Part shown: one piece after another, positions 12,096 through 22,270 of the stretch
Position numbering within the stretch: position 1 is the stretch's first letter
Layout of the letters: each line of letters starts with the position of its first letter
Translations under genes and position numbers: made by a program
The notes under the pieces: model-generated
Seen by the model: the letters and a program-made list of their open reading frames with translations, nothing else
Told to the model about the DNA's origin: nothing
Database searches by the model: none
Origin: Bryoerythrophyllum caledonicum
Lineage: Eukaryota > Streptophyta > Bryopsida > Pottiales > Pottiaceae
Reading direction: 5' to 3'
DNA length: 64,000 nucleotides
Assembly (NCBI GenBank): GCA_963971425.1
Contig: OZ020520.1
Span: 28,303,535-28,367,534, forward strand

Positions 12096-12185
12096 AGGGA
12101 TGATAAGAGACGATAAGAGACGATAAGGGACGATAAGGGACGATTAGAGACGATAAGGGACAAGAAGACACAATAAGGGACAAGT
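12096..12185. repeat. short tandem array of GACGATAAG-type units
   Basis: About nine consecutive 10-base units of the form GACGATAAGG or GACGATAAGA, decaying to ACAATAAGGGACAAG. The unit is closely related to the dispersed CCGATAA heptamer of the surrounding MULE, and the array starts with GCCGATAAGG. It lies about 175 bp left of the CACTA insertion. Confidence 0.75.
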
Positions 12186-12709
12186 GTGTGGCGAGAAGGA
12201 AAAACTTACACCCGAGAGAGCCCGTTGCAAACGAAGTAATACTTCAACAGCATAGTTGGAGCCGGCGAAGGGACACTCTCAATTTTGATCTGTGCTAGAC
12301 GGTGCACGACCTCTCGAGCCTCGTCAATGTTGTGCGTCCACGGCAGTGGGTGCAGCAATGCACTACGGGAAATCGAGGCATCAATGACTAGCGATTTTAG
12401 TCATTGTTGAGTCATAGATGACCTGTATTACTAGGGAATGACTAAATTTTTTTTTTGTTCGGGCACAGTAATAGTTTTGAGTAATAGATTTCTGTAGTCA
12501 TTCTTTTTGCCATGTAGACTTCTCATCCATCTGCCTATATGGCCCGTCATCCTTGAACATTGATGAGTTGGCTATTGACGTGGATTTGAGTGTGACATGG
12601 AATTTATGGTGGATGATGATGTGGATTTTTGTATGACGTGGAATTGAACGTGGCAGTTGACATGGACAATGACGTGGACAATGATGTGGACAATGATAGT
12701 TTTTTTGTG

Positions 12710-13200
12710 AACTGCCTAATTATTGTTTAGTCATTGTGCAGTGTTAGTTTAGTAATTCCTTAATTTTTCTAGTAGTGTAAATTTACCCATAATAGATATG
12801 CATGTACTAATTTTAGTTTCGGTCTAGTTATTGTTTGGTTACTGTATGGTTTGAATGCAGTCATTATATAGTTATTTGATAGTCTTTTGTTACACTTTCT
12901 AATTATTGTTTAGTCATTATGCAGTTTATGTGGAGTCACTATGCAGTGTTAGTTTAGTAATTTCTTAGTTATTCTGGTAGTGTAAATATCCCATAATAGA
13001 TATGCATGTACTAATTTTAGTTTTGGTCTAGTTATTGTTTGGTTACTGTATGGTTTGAATGCAGTCATTCTGCAGTTATTTGATAGTCTTTTTGTACACT
13101 GTCTAATTATTGTTTAGTCATTGTGTAGTGTTAGTTTAGTAATGCCTTAATTATTTCGATAGTGTAAATTTATCCATAATAGATATGCATGTACTACAAT
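12710..13200. repeat. left subterminal tandem repeat of the CACTA element
   Basis: Three head-to-tail copies start with CTAATTATTGTTTAGTCATT at 12,716, 12,899 and 13,103 (spacing 183 and 204 bp). Each contains GATATGCATGTACTA and repeated TAGTTATT/AGTCATT words. Such subterminal repeats are usual transposase-binding regions in CACTA elements; that role is inferred. Confidence 0.75.
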
Positions 13201-15320
13201 GATTACAACCATAATCTCACTATTAGAAACACATTACAAACACTCATATCTCACACCCTAACGTCATGTAGCCATAAAGTAAGATAGCTGCAAGAAAATA
13301 ACTTCAAGAATAGCACAAAGTAATCATCCTCATTCTTTCAAACAAGTTGAATACCTCGAATACCTAGGATTCCTCTCGGGAATAGCAAAAAACACAGTAT
13401 GTATAAGTCAATAAGAAACAGGAGCAGCAGATGTTGAAAACGGCACCACCTCCTATTCAGTTACATACATGAATTTATGCAACCAGACTGATTGCATCCA
13501 GGTGCAAATCCGAAAGTCTAGAAGTAAAGACACAAGACTTAGAGAGAATTGTTTCGTAATCCATATCAGACACATCATATCACATCATATCACATATACA
13601 AGCACTGCCATTTGCTAAGTAATTACCGGACGTCTGACACAATTTCAGTAGCTAATCTTCAACAATTTGCGTAGTTCCCCTCACACTTTCCCTTCAGTAG
13701 ACTTGAATTCTACAATCATCAAAGCAAGTTCAAGAATATCAGAGTTCAATGTCATCCTTCTCCATCAACAACAGCCGGAAAAATCACAGAAGCAACTAGA
13801 CTGCAGTTGGCTCCTTAAGATCATTCAATGACATGCATATGACGAGCTAGTGCCAGGTTGTAACAGTACATTGTAAGCAGTAGCTTCCACAATAAGTATG
13901 AAGGCACAAAATGAAGAACGCGATCGAGACATGTTCTTGCAACTCTAATTCTTGATTAGAGACAGCCCTAATTATACCACAGGCCAAGAGTACAATTGAA
14001 ACTCCTAATGCAATTCCTGTGAAGCTTGAAACATCGAATAGTAGACATAAAGGTATCAAACTTATGAACATGCAAGCACATTTGAAATTGCACTGACATG
14101 AATTCAGCCGCATAAACAACTGAATTTATGCTAACTACCGCAGGCCTGAACAAATGAATAGCATCGCAAAACCGAATTTGCATTTAGCGTTAGTGAGAAT
14201 CTAACAAATCCAACAGGCACAAAACACAAGAAAATCCTCACCCGATCATAAGCAGACGGTCCACTGATGAACTACCCACTGATGGTCCCCTACATCACCA
14301 CTATGTCTATCTGTATCGTCACCTTCCCTAGTAAGCCCTGCAAAGAGAAAGTACTGATCAAAACACATCGGTATCAAATGAGGTCCAGAGCCCTAGAACG
14401 AGTACCTTAGATAAGGTCAATCCCCAGGAGAATATCATCACCTCCTACACTTATCCGTCGAGTGGAAAGAGCATTAATGAGGTCGCTGTACTTGCAGTGA
14501 AGCAACGCTGCTGTTACTCCTACAGCTGCACACAAAAAGAATATGAATCTAAAAGAAAGAGCACGGTCCAACATTGAACACTTGAAATGGAGACTCTCAA
14601 AAACATAGAGTTAAAAGCATATATAGAAAAACCCTAGGTCACGAAGAGGCAAGCGTATGCTTGAGAAAAATAAGAGTTGGAATTCTGAGAGTTATACATT
14701 TGCTACAGCTACAAAGAGAAAGTATTGATCAAAGCACATCAATTTTAAATGAGGTCGAGAGCCCTAGAACGAGTACCTGAGATAGGTCAGTCTCTAGGAG
14801 AATATCATCACCTCCAGCACGTATCAGTCGAGTGGAAAGAGCGGCGCTGGACCAACGCACGTCCCCCTCGCAAACGCACACTTCAGAAGCATGTTGGGAA
14901 ACGTCACGAGCTTGATGACTGAGTGTCGCAGCCTCCAGGAGCTTTTGAGAAGAAGAAAACGCTGGTGGATAAGGTGGCGACTAAGTAGTGGGGTTCGCGA
15001 ACGCGGAAGCGAAGTCTGCAGAGCTTCGAGGAAATGTAAACCCTAGTCGGTGAAGGTGCCGACTATGCGTTGGCCGCCCTGGACGAACAGATGAACAACG
15101 AGGGAATATGTCGTTGCTACAGTCGGAATGTCGCCCACGACAAATATCTGCCTCAACGGGCCCTGGAGCTTGTCTGCGGCGGCCTGGAACTCCGGGTCCG
15201 CACGAAGTGCTTCTGGTTGTAGTCCGTCTTTCACATGGTCTTGTACTTGGTATGTCGGTGCCATCCCACACCTGTAAAGTCCAACCTCGGTCTCGTTCCT
15301 CGCCGTGACACAATCTCAAC
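13201..15320. other. CACTA interior, no gene identified
   Basis: Mostly AT-rich. Two related ~130-bp pieces near 14,340-14,480 and 14,710-14,840 share AAAGAGAAAGTA, GAGCCCTAGAACGAGTACCT and AGGAGAATATCATCACCTCC, so part is duplicated. From 14,850 the sequence is GC-rich and coding-like (a minus-strand frame 15,043-15,264 reads RADPEFQAAADKLQGPL), possibly other captured exon sequence; I do not recognise it. Confidence 0.35.
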
Positions 15321-15329
15321 ATGATGTGC

Positions 15330-15531
15330 AGGGGAGTCAAGACGGTTCGGTACACTAGGGCGAGGCGGCGTTCATAGAGATGTGGCTCCTGAGCTTCAGC
15401 GATGCGCTGGCCATCAGCGCGTACTCGACGTTCGGGTACATTGCGCAGGGGCTCGGGGCCGTGCACGACACGGTGTACCTGAACATCAAGAGGGAGCTGC
15501 AGGCGGCGCCCAACACGACGACGTGCTTTTA
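15330..15531 (+). pseudogene. xyloglucan fucosyltransferase (GT37) C-terminal fragment captured in the CACTA element
   Basis: The plus-strand frame reads EAAFIEMWLLSFSDALAI followed by SAYSTFGYIAQGLGAVHD and stops TGCTTTTAG at 15,532. The E-x-W/Y-L-L-S-x-x-D block followed by STFGY-AQGLG is the hallmark of plant GT37 alpha-1,2-fucosyltransferases, Golgi enzymes that fucosylate xyloglucan and arabinogalactan. Only the last part of the catalytic domain is present; the family's N-terminal two thirds are missing here. Codon use is GC-rich, unlike the AT-rich element around it, which supports capture of host sequence. Confidence 0.7.
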
Positions 15532-15532
15532 G

Positions 15533-17219
15533 CTTTACTTATCTGATCTGTTATCTCCACCTCTTGTTCCTTTGCTTGATCAATAAATGATATACTGGAG
15601 AGGTTCCTCATATCGAGGTACCATTTTGTCCTTATTCTTACATTCCAGTTACCGTAAAAATAGGTGCAAATGCGTTGAAATATTTCTCTATCGTAGCTGG
15701 CAGTTTCATTACCCAAAGGAACGGGTCCACTAGATATGCTTTTACAGTAAGAGAGTGCAGTCAATTGAGTTCGGGATAAATTATTTTACAGCATATGTCA
15801 CTGAACAACTCATCCTTGACTTGGAATGCCCAGATGCCTCTCCAGACCATCTTATAGAATCTTTGTTCGTTACCAAGATGGTTTGTTGTTTCTGGACAAT
15901 CAGTTGGATCTTGTGAAGGTTTTCTACAGAACCGACCATCTTTATGTTGTGGAGTTAGCAGCAATATGGGCCTCTTTTTACTCATGTTATTCATTGGTTA
16001 TGATTGCAGGTACAAAGTATGGTGAGTTTCCGTAGGACGTTTCTTCGCCCTTCGCCACCAGAAAAACTCCACTAGCAAACGTTGGGACGACTTATCTAAT
16101 CACGAGGACCATGGAATATGTGACATATCCAATGGTGATGCTACCGCACCGAAGTATTATCAAAACAGGCCCCTGCAGCCAGCTATAACAAGTGAGTCAA
16201 GGCATCTCCCCTATTTTCTTATCCTTGACATGATTTCATGTTACTAAGTCTTGCATCACTACTTGTCTATCATTGTTGCAATGCTGGAGCTCAAAATGTG
16301 GGTTGTGGCGCTTTGGGGATGGTTTTAGGATTTATGGCATGGTACTTAGAAAGTTCTTCACTTCTACTTTGTGCTCGTGTTCAATTTCTAATATCTATGT
16401 GATGGAGTGACGGTAGGATTCAATTAGAGTTAAAAAATGTGGTTCATGACGCTTTAGGGGTAATTTTTTGGATTATTCAGACCTTGTTTCTGATACATAG
16501 AATTCTTGCATGTTTTTTCCGTATTCGAAGTGCTAGTGATTGTTGAATGGCGCTTGGGGTGGTTTAGAATTTCAGCTTTTTAAGGGTTCATGTGCCCTTG
16601 TTTCTGAGGGTTTTTCAAGTTCTCATAGCATAGCACATGAAGAATTTGTCTTCCGTAATTGAAGTGCCAAAGATTGTTCAATGTAGAAGCAATGATTAGG
16701 TCCCTGAAACCCTAATGCCGCTTCTATTGTGGACCTGACAAGAGCTCCTACTTTCACCTTCAAAATGCGCTCTGCACCTTATAGAATCTGTACCCTCTAG
16801 AAGTGTAAGAAGTTGTTTTCTACATAAATCAGCCTCTAGGAGCTTTCCTAAGTGATTAATCCTATGGTGGAATTTTTTGCATAGAAGTCAAGGTTCCTCA
16901 AAGTCAGATGTTTATTATTTCGTAGAATATGTGTACAAGATCAGAGCCTGAGTATTTGATGTTGTATCTTGTAAGGGGTTTGTCATATGTGTGCAGAATT
17001 AAACCCTGATTTTCTAATGTTGCATCTGTGAAGCATTGGTGCTTTGAGTTTTTTTGTGGTTGTGTCTAAATTTAATTTGCGGTGGCTGTGTTTTCTATTA
17101 ATGTTATAGTATTTTTCATAATATTTGTATGAGACCGTTTGATGTTGATGGGATGTGATTTCTGAAGGATAGGTGGCATATATAAAGTTCATGGGACTTT
17201 GAGCTCACATGTTGCCAAT
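15533..17219. other. CACTA interior, no gene identified
   Basis: AT-rich sequence with short frames only. Two loosely similar stretches near 16,300 and 16,440 share TGTGG..GCTTTGGGG/GCTTTAGGG words. Nothing is recognised. Confidence 0.3.
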
Positions 17220-18160
17220 TATCTACTAGTTATATTTTCAGTTATAGAATATATTACTCTGCCAAGTTATTTCCTGGTGATGCAATAATTTAGTTCTAAC
17301 ATATATTACTCTAGTTAGTTATTTTCTAGTAAGACAGTAATTCTTTTCGAACGTATCACTAATGAATGACATAGACATAATCCAAGTCAGCAGTATCTGA
17401 CTATGTACATCCTCCACGTCAGCAAATTATCCAAAGTGCCAATGATGTGATTGGAAGTTATAAAAAATTATTCAGTAGTTATTTTTCAGTTATAGAATAT
17501 ATTACTCTGCCGAGTTATTTCTCGGTGATGCAGTAATTTGTCTGAAGGGCATTACAAAAGATTTACTGAAACACAATCCAAGTCACCACCTACTTGTCAC
17601 ATCAGCAATGTCAAACAAGTAGACATCCATCTATGTCATAATTTCTAAAAAATATCCTCAAGTTATTTTTTAGTTATAAAATATATTACTGCACCAAGTA
17701 ATATTTTAGTGACGCAGTGATTTGTGCCGAATGTATTACTAAGGAATTACTGGAATGCAATCCAAGTCATCACCTATTTGCCACATCAGCAATGTCAAAC
17801 AAGTAGACATCCATCTACGTCAGCAACTTTCTAAAAAGTATCCCGGAGTTATTTTATAGTTATAAAATATATCACTGCACCAAGTAATATTTTAGTGACG
17901 CAGTGATTTGTGCCGAATGTATTACTAAGGAATTACTGGAATACAATCCAAGTCATCGCCTATTTGCGACATCAGCAATGTCCAACAGAAGTAGACATCC
18001 ATCTACTTCAACAATTTTCTAAAAATACATATGAATTGTTTTTGAGTTCTAACATATATTACTGTAGCTAGTTATTTTTTAGTGAGAGAGAAATTCTTTT
18101 CAAACATATCACTAATGAATCACTAAGGCAACAACCCTAGTTAGTCACCTTTTTGCCACG
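17220..18160. repeat. right subterminal tandem repeat of the CACTA element
   Basis: About five copies of a unit near 185 bp (starts near 17,241, 17,489, 17,673, 17,859 and 18,045). Each contains GTTATA(G/A)AATATATTACT, a GTGA(T/C)GCAGTAATTTG block and a GACATCCATCTA block. The sequence differs from the left-end repeat, so the two ends are not simply inverted copies. It lies just inside the right terminus. Confidence 0.75.
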
Positions 18161-18502
18161 TCAACACTACGGGATGAAGCATGGATGAAAACTTTGCAAT
18201 GACAATATGAACGATGTTGGCCGTCACATGGTTTTCATCACCTCTTTGTCCGTGAAACTTAAATTACTGTAAAATGACTAGGGCAGCTAACTAGCTAGAT
18301 CCGGGCAGCGTCTGCAGATCCTGAGTAATTCTGTAGTAATTGTTTTCAAGCTAGTCATTTGTGTTGTAGTCATTTATAGGCCGATTTCCCGTAGTGCAAT
18401 AGCCGATGCCTTCAACAAAGACCAGGGGCCGATCCCGTTCGATGGTACAATGCGAATATTCACTCGGAGGATTCCGACACAGATGCCCTGGGGCCGGTCC
18501 CG

Positions 18503-19963
18503 GTGGGTGAACCTAATCGTGAATTTGATGTGTTGATAGCCGAGGAAGAAGAGGAGCACAATTCCGCAGCTCTCCGCTCTCCGCTAGAGTACCGAGGTCA
18601 CCCTAATCTTTGGGCGGAAGGCGCCGATCATCTTGAGGAAACAAGAAACTATTACGGACATGATGACGATGTGGAAGAAGAATTGGCTCAAGGTCGTTGG
18701 GGACCTTGGAATCAAAGTCCTCGTCGTAGTCCTTCGCCTCATCTTCCTCAAAATGAGAACATTAATGAAGTGCAACCTTTGTCTACTTCCTCAGAGAGCG
18801 ACATCCCAAATGTGACTAACCTTGAAGAGCCTGAAACGGGGGAGGGCAACATCGAGAATGTTCGCGACGATGACAATTCCCCATCAAACTATGGAGGTGG
18901 AAATGGAGATGCCGACAACAACAGAGCGGGAGAGAACGCAGTAAATACTGCGACTCGAAACAACCAAGGATCGGTTGAAAACCGGTATGGCCAAGAGAGC
19001 CCTATTGGAATGGGTGCATCATTTCACAGCACTGGAGTCGTTCAAGGAGACTCTAACGCAAATGTTGTAAACACAACAATTGTAGGGACGACTCAAAGAA
19101 ATGAAAGGGTTGTTAATCAACGAAAGCGTTTTGACCCGGAATATGTAGACCCCAATGATGCTTTTGCATTCACAAAGGACCTTGAGCCACAACCATCTCC
19201 GGTTGTGGTGTTGCCTACGGTTATCAATGACCAGAATGTACCAACGCCGCCTTTCCGGAATTCCTCTTCTCCTAGAACGGTGAATGCCATGTATGGACCT
19301 TTCCAACGAAGTGTAGGCGTTGAGGGGATGAGTCTAAATACTTCCGCAACTACTACGAGAAATGGCAGACCCCCTTTGGCCGCTACAAGGACGCCTCTTC
19401 ATCCAATAAGTCAATATATACAACCGAGTGGAAGGACTAATGCTCGTGGAGGGTCTAGAGGCCGTGGAGCGGCTAGAGGCCGTGAAGGAAGAAACAACGG
19501 CAAAGCATCCTCTTCAAGGCATCGTAGACATCCCCTCCTTGGAATAGGGGCACGAGATCTGAACGTGGTTGCACAACCGTTTTTGGACACGTATGTTCCA
19601 GGACGCTTTTCAACAACTCCGGCGTTTGTTGTTCCGAATCGAGCAGTTCGTCCTACCAGCTGCCCAACCATAAATTCCGAAGGCGATGATCCTCACGCAC
19701 ATCGACAAAAGAGATTCAGACGCTCGCGTTGCGATGGTGAAACAGTCGTAGAGCTTCGCAATGACAACTCTGAAATAGAGGGCTTTTGGACTACGGATGG
19801 TAGCAATGGAGAATTCTCAGATGAGAGCGATGAAGGAGCTGATGATGACAACCGTCCAGATTGCGATGAGGCACCAGATGATGATGATATCGTCCTTCGA
19901 GATGCGGTTATGGGTGGCCCGTCCACCGAAGGAGTGCGCAGATCGGGTCGTTTGAATAATTAA
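18503..19963 (+). CDS. disordered acidic, RG-rich protein of the MULE region
   Basis: An open frame of 486 codons, the longest intact one in the left 60 kb, begins at ATG 18,503, 106 bp after the CACTA right end. It has an acidic start (VLIAEEEEEHN), polar low-complexity sequence, an RG-type stretch (TNARGGSRGRGAARGREGR, about residues 313-331), a basic patch (QKRFRRSRC), an acidic stretch (SDESDEGADDD) and the end GVRRSGRLNN. RG boxes usually bind nucleic acid; the rest is predicted to be disordered. I do not recognise a family. It probably is an accessory protein of the MULE, or its C-terminal exon, with upstream coding sequence possibly cut off by the CACTA insertion. The intact frame contrasts with the broken transposase. 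Confidence 0.5.
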   Translation: MGEPNREFDVLIAEEEEEHNSAALRSPLEYRGHPNLWAEGADHLEETRNYYGHDDDVEEELAQGRWGPWNQSPRRSPSPHLPQNENINEVQPLSTSSESDIPNVTNLEEPETGEGNIENVRDDDNSPSNYGGGNGDADNNRAGENAVNTATRNNQGSVENRYGQESPIGMGASFHSTGVVQGDSNANVVNTTIVGTTQRNERVVNQRKRFDPEYVDPNDAFAFTKDLEPQPSPVVVLPTVINDQNVPTPPFRNSSSPRTVNAMYGPFQRSVGVEGMSLNTSATTTRNGRPPLAATRTPLHPISQYIQPSGRTNARGGSRGRGAARGREGRNNGKASSSRHRRHPLLGIGARDLNVVAQPFLDTYVPGRFSTTPAFVVPNRAVRPTSCPTINSEGDDPHAHRQKRFRRSRCDGETVVELRNDNSEIEGFWTTDGSNGEFSDESDEGADDDNRPDCDEAPDDDDIVLRDAVMGGPSTEGVRRSGRLNN

Positions 19964-20180
19964 AGGACAAGAAAAGTAACTACATATATGTATGCAAAAT
20001 CAAGAGAGTTGTGATAATTCATAGAAGAAGCTAGGAGAGAAAAAGGTTTCTTAGATAACTACAAGATATTACTTCGTTTGGAAGTATGAGATTAGGGAAT
20101 TGTTGTTTTATCGTGAAACTTTTTAATGTAATAAACATATTTTGCTCCCAGACATTAAGGTCTCTCCGCTCAATGATGCA

Positions 20181-20263
20181 AGGGCGGGGACGCCTACATG
20201 AGGGGCGTAGATGTCTCCGCCCCTCATGTAGACGTCCCCGCCCAGGGGAGGCGTCCCCGCCCT
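20181..20263. repeat. nested inverted repeats (strong hairpin) at the right edge of the MULE region
   Basis: AGGGCGGGGACGC at 20,181-20,193 pairs perfectly with 20,251-20,263. Directly inside it, CTACATGAGGGGCG at 20,194-20,207 pairs with 20,218-20,231. Together they can fold into an 83-base GC-rich hairpin with a side bulge of about 19 bases. It follows the 486-residue frame and may be part of the element's right end. Confidence 0.75.
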
Positions 20264-20349
20264 AGTGCCACTTTGGCGTGACACGTACGAATGTGACGTG
20301 GGAATCACAGTAAAAAAATTTTACTTACAAAAAATTACTGGACGCACTT

Positions 20350-20425
20350 CGGGCAATTCGTTCGAACCGTCCGTCCGTGCCGTCCGGACCGCCCGTCCGA
20401 TTGTCCCGTCCGATCACCCCAACCC
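20350..20425. repeat. CCGTCCG-rich short repeat cluster
   Basis: Within about 75 bases there are several overlapping CCGTCCG/CCGTCCGA words. The same heptamer dominates two GC-rich islands inside the hAT-like element (28.19-28.37 and 32.77-33.6 kb), so a shared repeat family is possible. Confidence 0.5.
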
Positions 20426-20761
20426 GTCCGTTATGACAACCGTGACACTATCTTTTGCATATTCAATTCTATCTAATCTATTTAAACATTTAGAACTAAA
20501 CTCTAAACTCTAAGCCTAAAATTTTATTTAAAAGCTTAACATCAACATTTAAGTCCTAAATAATCCAAAGACTTCAACTAATTTAACAAAAACGTACAAA
20601 ATAACCCTTTCATATCAACTTTCAAACTAATTTTCCAACTATTATAACATACTCCAAACTTATAAACATATTATCAATCGTGATTGATTTTTTACATATT
20701 TTGGGTAATCCTAATATAACAAAGTTTTTATATACTACTGAATGATATCTTTGCACATCAA

Positions 20762-20935
20762 TCATGGCTCAGCGGGCTGGGTGAGCGTTCCGCTACACTG
20801 AACTGGTTCAGGGTTCGATTCCCGTAGACTGCGTGAACGGTAGTGTGATGCGTGGTCCTAGGGACTGCTGAAACTTTAGCAGTGTAACAGCCGGTTGATG
20901 CTCTTCAACGCTGAGCTAGTGACAAGATGCAAGAA
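20762..20935 (+). mobile_element. tRNA-derived SINE
   Basis: TGGCTCAGCGG at 20,765-20,775 matches the polymerase III A box. GGTTCGATTCC at 20,812-20,822 is a perfect B box, with tRNA-like spacing. The sequence does not close into a tRNA cloverleaf with a 3' acceptor, so it is a SINE head rather than a tRNA gene. The right end is uncertain. It lies in the non-coding 3' end region of the Gypsy fossil. Confidence 0.65.
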
Positions 20936-21151
20936 TAATTTCTAAAATAAGCTTCGCCTTGGTAAAATATGACCGTGTGGATGAGGATGAATCCACTAAT
21001 CATATCTTCACTGTTGACCTAGACCATTCAATATCCCATATTTTTCTATATTAATATATATTTTCACATCATGTACACAATCACTTCACGACATTCACCC
21101 CCTCCAAACCTGCACATCCTCCAATATGTGCCAAAAAGTTGTCATTTTTAT

Positions 21152-22228
21152 TTATAATTTACTATGGATCATGTGCTGATCAATCCCCTTCTTGGTCATC
21201 GTTCTTCTGATAAGGTTGAAACCCTTCGATGTCTTGTGGATTGAATCTCCCATCCTTTTTTTGAAAACCTTCACTCGTTTTCTAGCCACTCGATTTCTGA
21301 TAGTAGTTCCATCTAGCTCTCGTAAAGAGTATGTGGCATTATCATGAACTTTGAGTACCACATAAGGTCCAAACCACTTCTTAGCAAATTTCTTTACAGT
21401 GCTATGCTGATGCATTAAACTGCTATCATGAATTAAAACCCAATCACCAATCTGGATTAGTTTTGGCCTTAGTCTATGAGTCTTATCAAATCTACCCTTG
21501 TTTGCCAACCTTGCAGCCTTCAACTTCTCAGTCGCTATCTGCAGATCCTCTGGTAACCTCCCCAACTGTTGAATTCGAAGTTCCAATAATGTCTGTCTAT
21601 CAATATTATCTTTCCATGTTAAAAACATCCATGTTGGAAAAGTTTCTTCAGCTGGCATCATAGGTTTTTGCCCCAACAATAACTCCACGAACATATAGCT
21701 AGTGACAGTACTACGAGTAGTTTTGTCAGCCCTCAAAGCAAATGGAAGCAACTTCGGCCGGTGAATTGATTTATTCTTACACGCCTTTACTAACGCCTGA
21801 ATAATTGGAGGATGTTCCCTCTCATTTTTTCCATTGGCTTTAAGATTACAAGAAGTAGTCAATTTCAGCTGAACTCCATATCTGTTGAAGGACTCTCGTA
21901 CTTCAGCTGCATCCAATTCTCCATTATCAGCTCTCATACTCCCGATGCTCCCATATCCGCTCAAGATGTCCTCAAGTATAAATCTGCATATGGCTTCAGT
22001 GGTCTTGGTCCGTAAAGCTCTTCTTTCTACAGAATTTGATAGCTCTTCTCTTGCCAATATCAAATATTTCATTCCCCACATTCCAAGTGGCATTGCTATC
22101 AAATCTATGACCGATTGAAAATGTATAGTCGGTGGATAAGTAAGATGTAACCCATCTCTATATCTGACTTTAGACTGTAGCTGACAGTCTATGCACGAAC
22201 TCACAAATTCCTTCACATCTTTATACAT
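21152..22228 (-). pseudogene. Gypsy fossil: integrase region
   Basis: Part of the Gypsy-type fossil. It contains the integrase zinc-finger end (SCIDCQLQSK), a catalytic-core-like stretch (IDLIAMPLG, ADNGELDAAEVRESF) and a C-terminal DNA-binding tail (GDWVLIHDSSL, KKWFGPYVVLKV). Given as a relic only. Confidence 0.75.
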
Positions 22229-22270
22229 GCCTTTCTACCAATATCTTTCCATGATCTTGATATAAGTAGC

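Larger units (their letters stand above)
12360..18397. mobile_element. CACTA-like DNA transposon, non-autonomous, inserted in the MULE
   Basis: The ends are perfect inverted repeats of at least 15 bp, CACTACGGGAAATCG at 12,361 and its complement ending at 18,396. A matching G/C outside gives 16 bp, and AATGACTA words follow close inside both ends. Flanking bases are AAT on both sides, a 3-bp target duplication as expected for CACTA elements (CAAT can also be read). The element is 6.0 kb. It shows blocks of about 185-bp tandem repeats near each end and no En/Spm transposase that I can recognise. The matching MULE sequence on either side shows it inserted after the MULE. It carries a piece of a host fucosyltransferase gene. 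Confidence 0.8.
5440..20263 (+). mobile_element. Mutator-like element with ULP1 protease (Kaonashi-like), interrupted by a CACTA element
   Basis: The block contains a MULE transposase on the plus strand (5.8-8.8 kb), a Ulp1-like cysteine protease gene on the minus strand (9.2-11 kb) and, beyond the inserted CACTA element (12,360-18,397), a 486-residue plus-strand frame. MULEs that carry a Ulp1 domain are known in plants as Kaonashi. Without the insertion the element would be near 8.8 kb. Its ends are not defined: I saw no 9-bp duplication or long TIR. The limits given are two strong hairpins flanking the coding part. Several frames are broken, so the copy looks inactive. The heptamer CCGATAA is unusually frequent on both strands from 5.8 to 12.1 kb. 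Confidence 0.6.

Noticed and set aside
14981-15466. A 161-codon minus-strand protein
   Set aside because: It overlaps the plus-strand fucosyltransferase fragment and is an antisense shadow of GC-rich coding sequence for much of its length.
12361-18396. A PIF/Harbinger element (3-bp duplication)
   Set aside because: The ends begin CACTAC and the duplication is AAT, not TWA; CACTA fits better.
20762-20935. A tRNA gene
   Set aside because: A and B boxes are present, but I could not pair an acceptor stem around them; a SINE head explains the boxes better.
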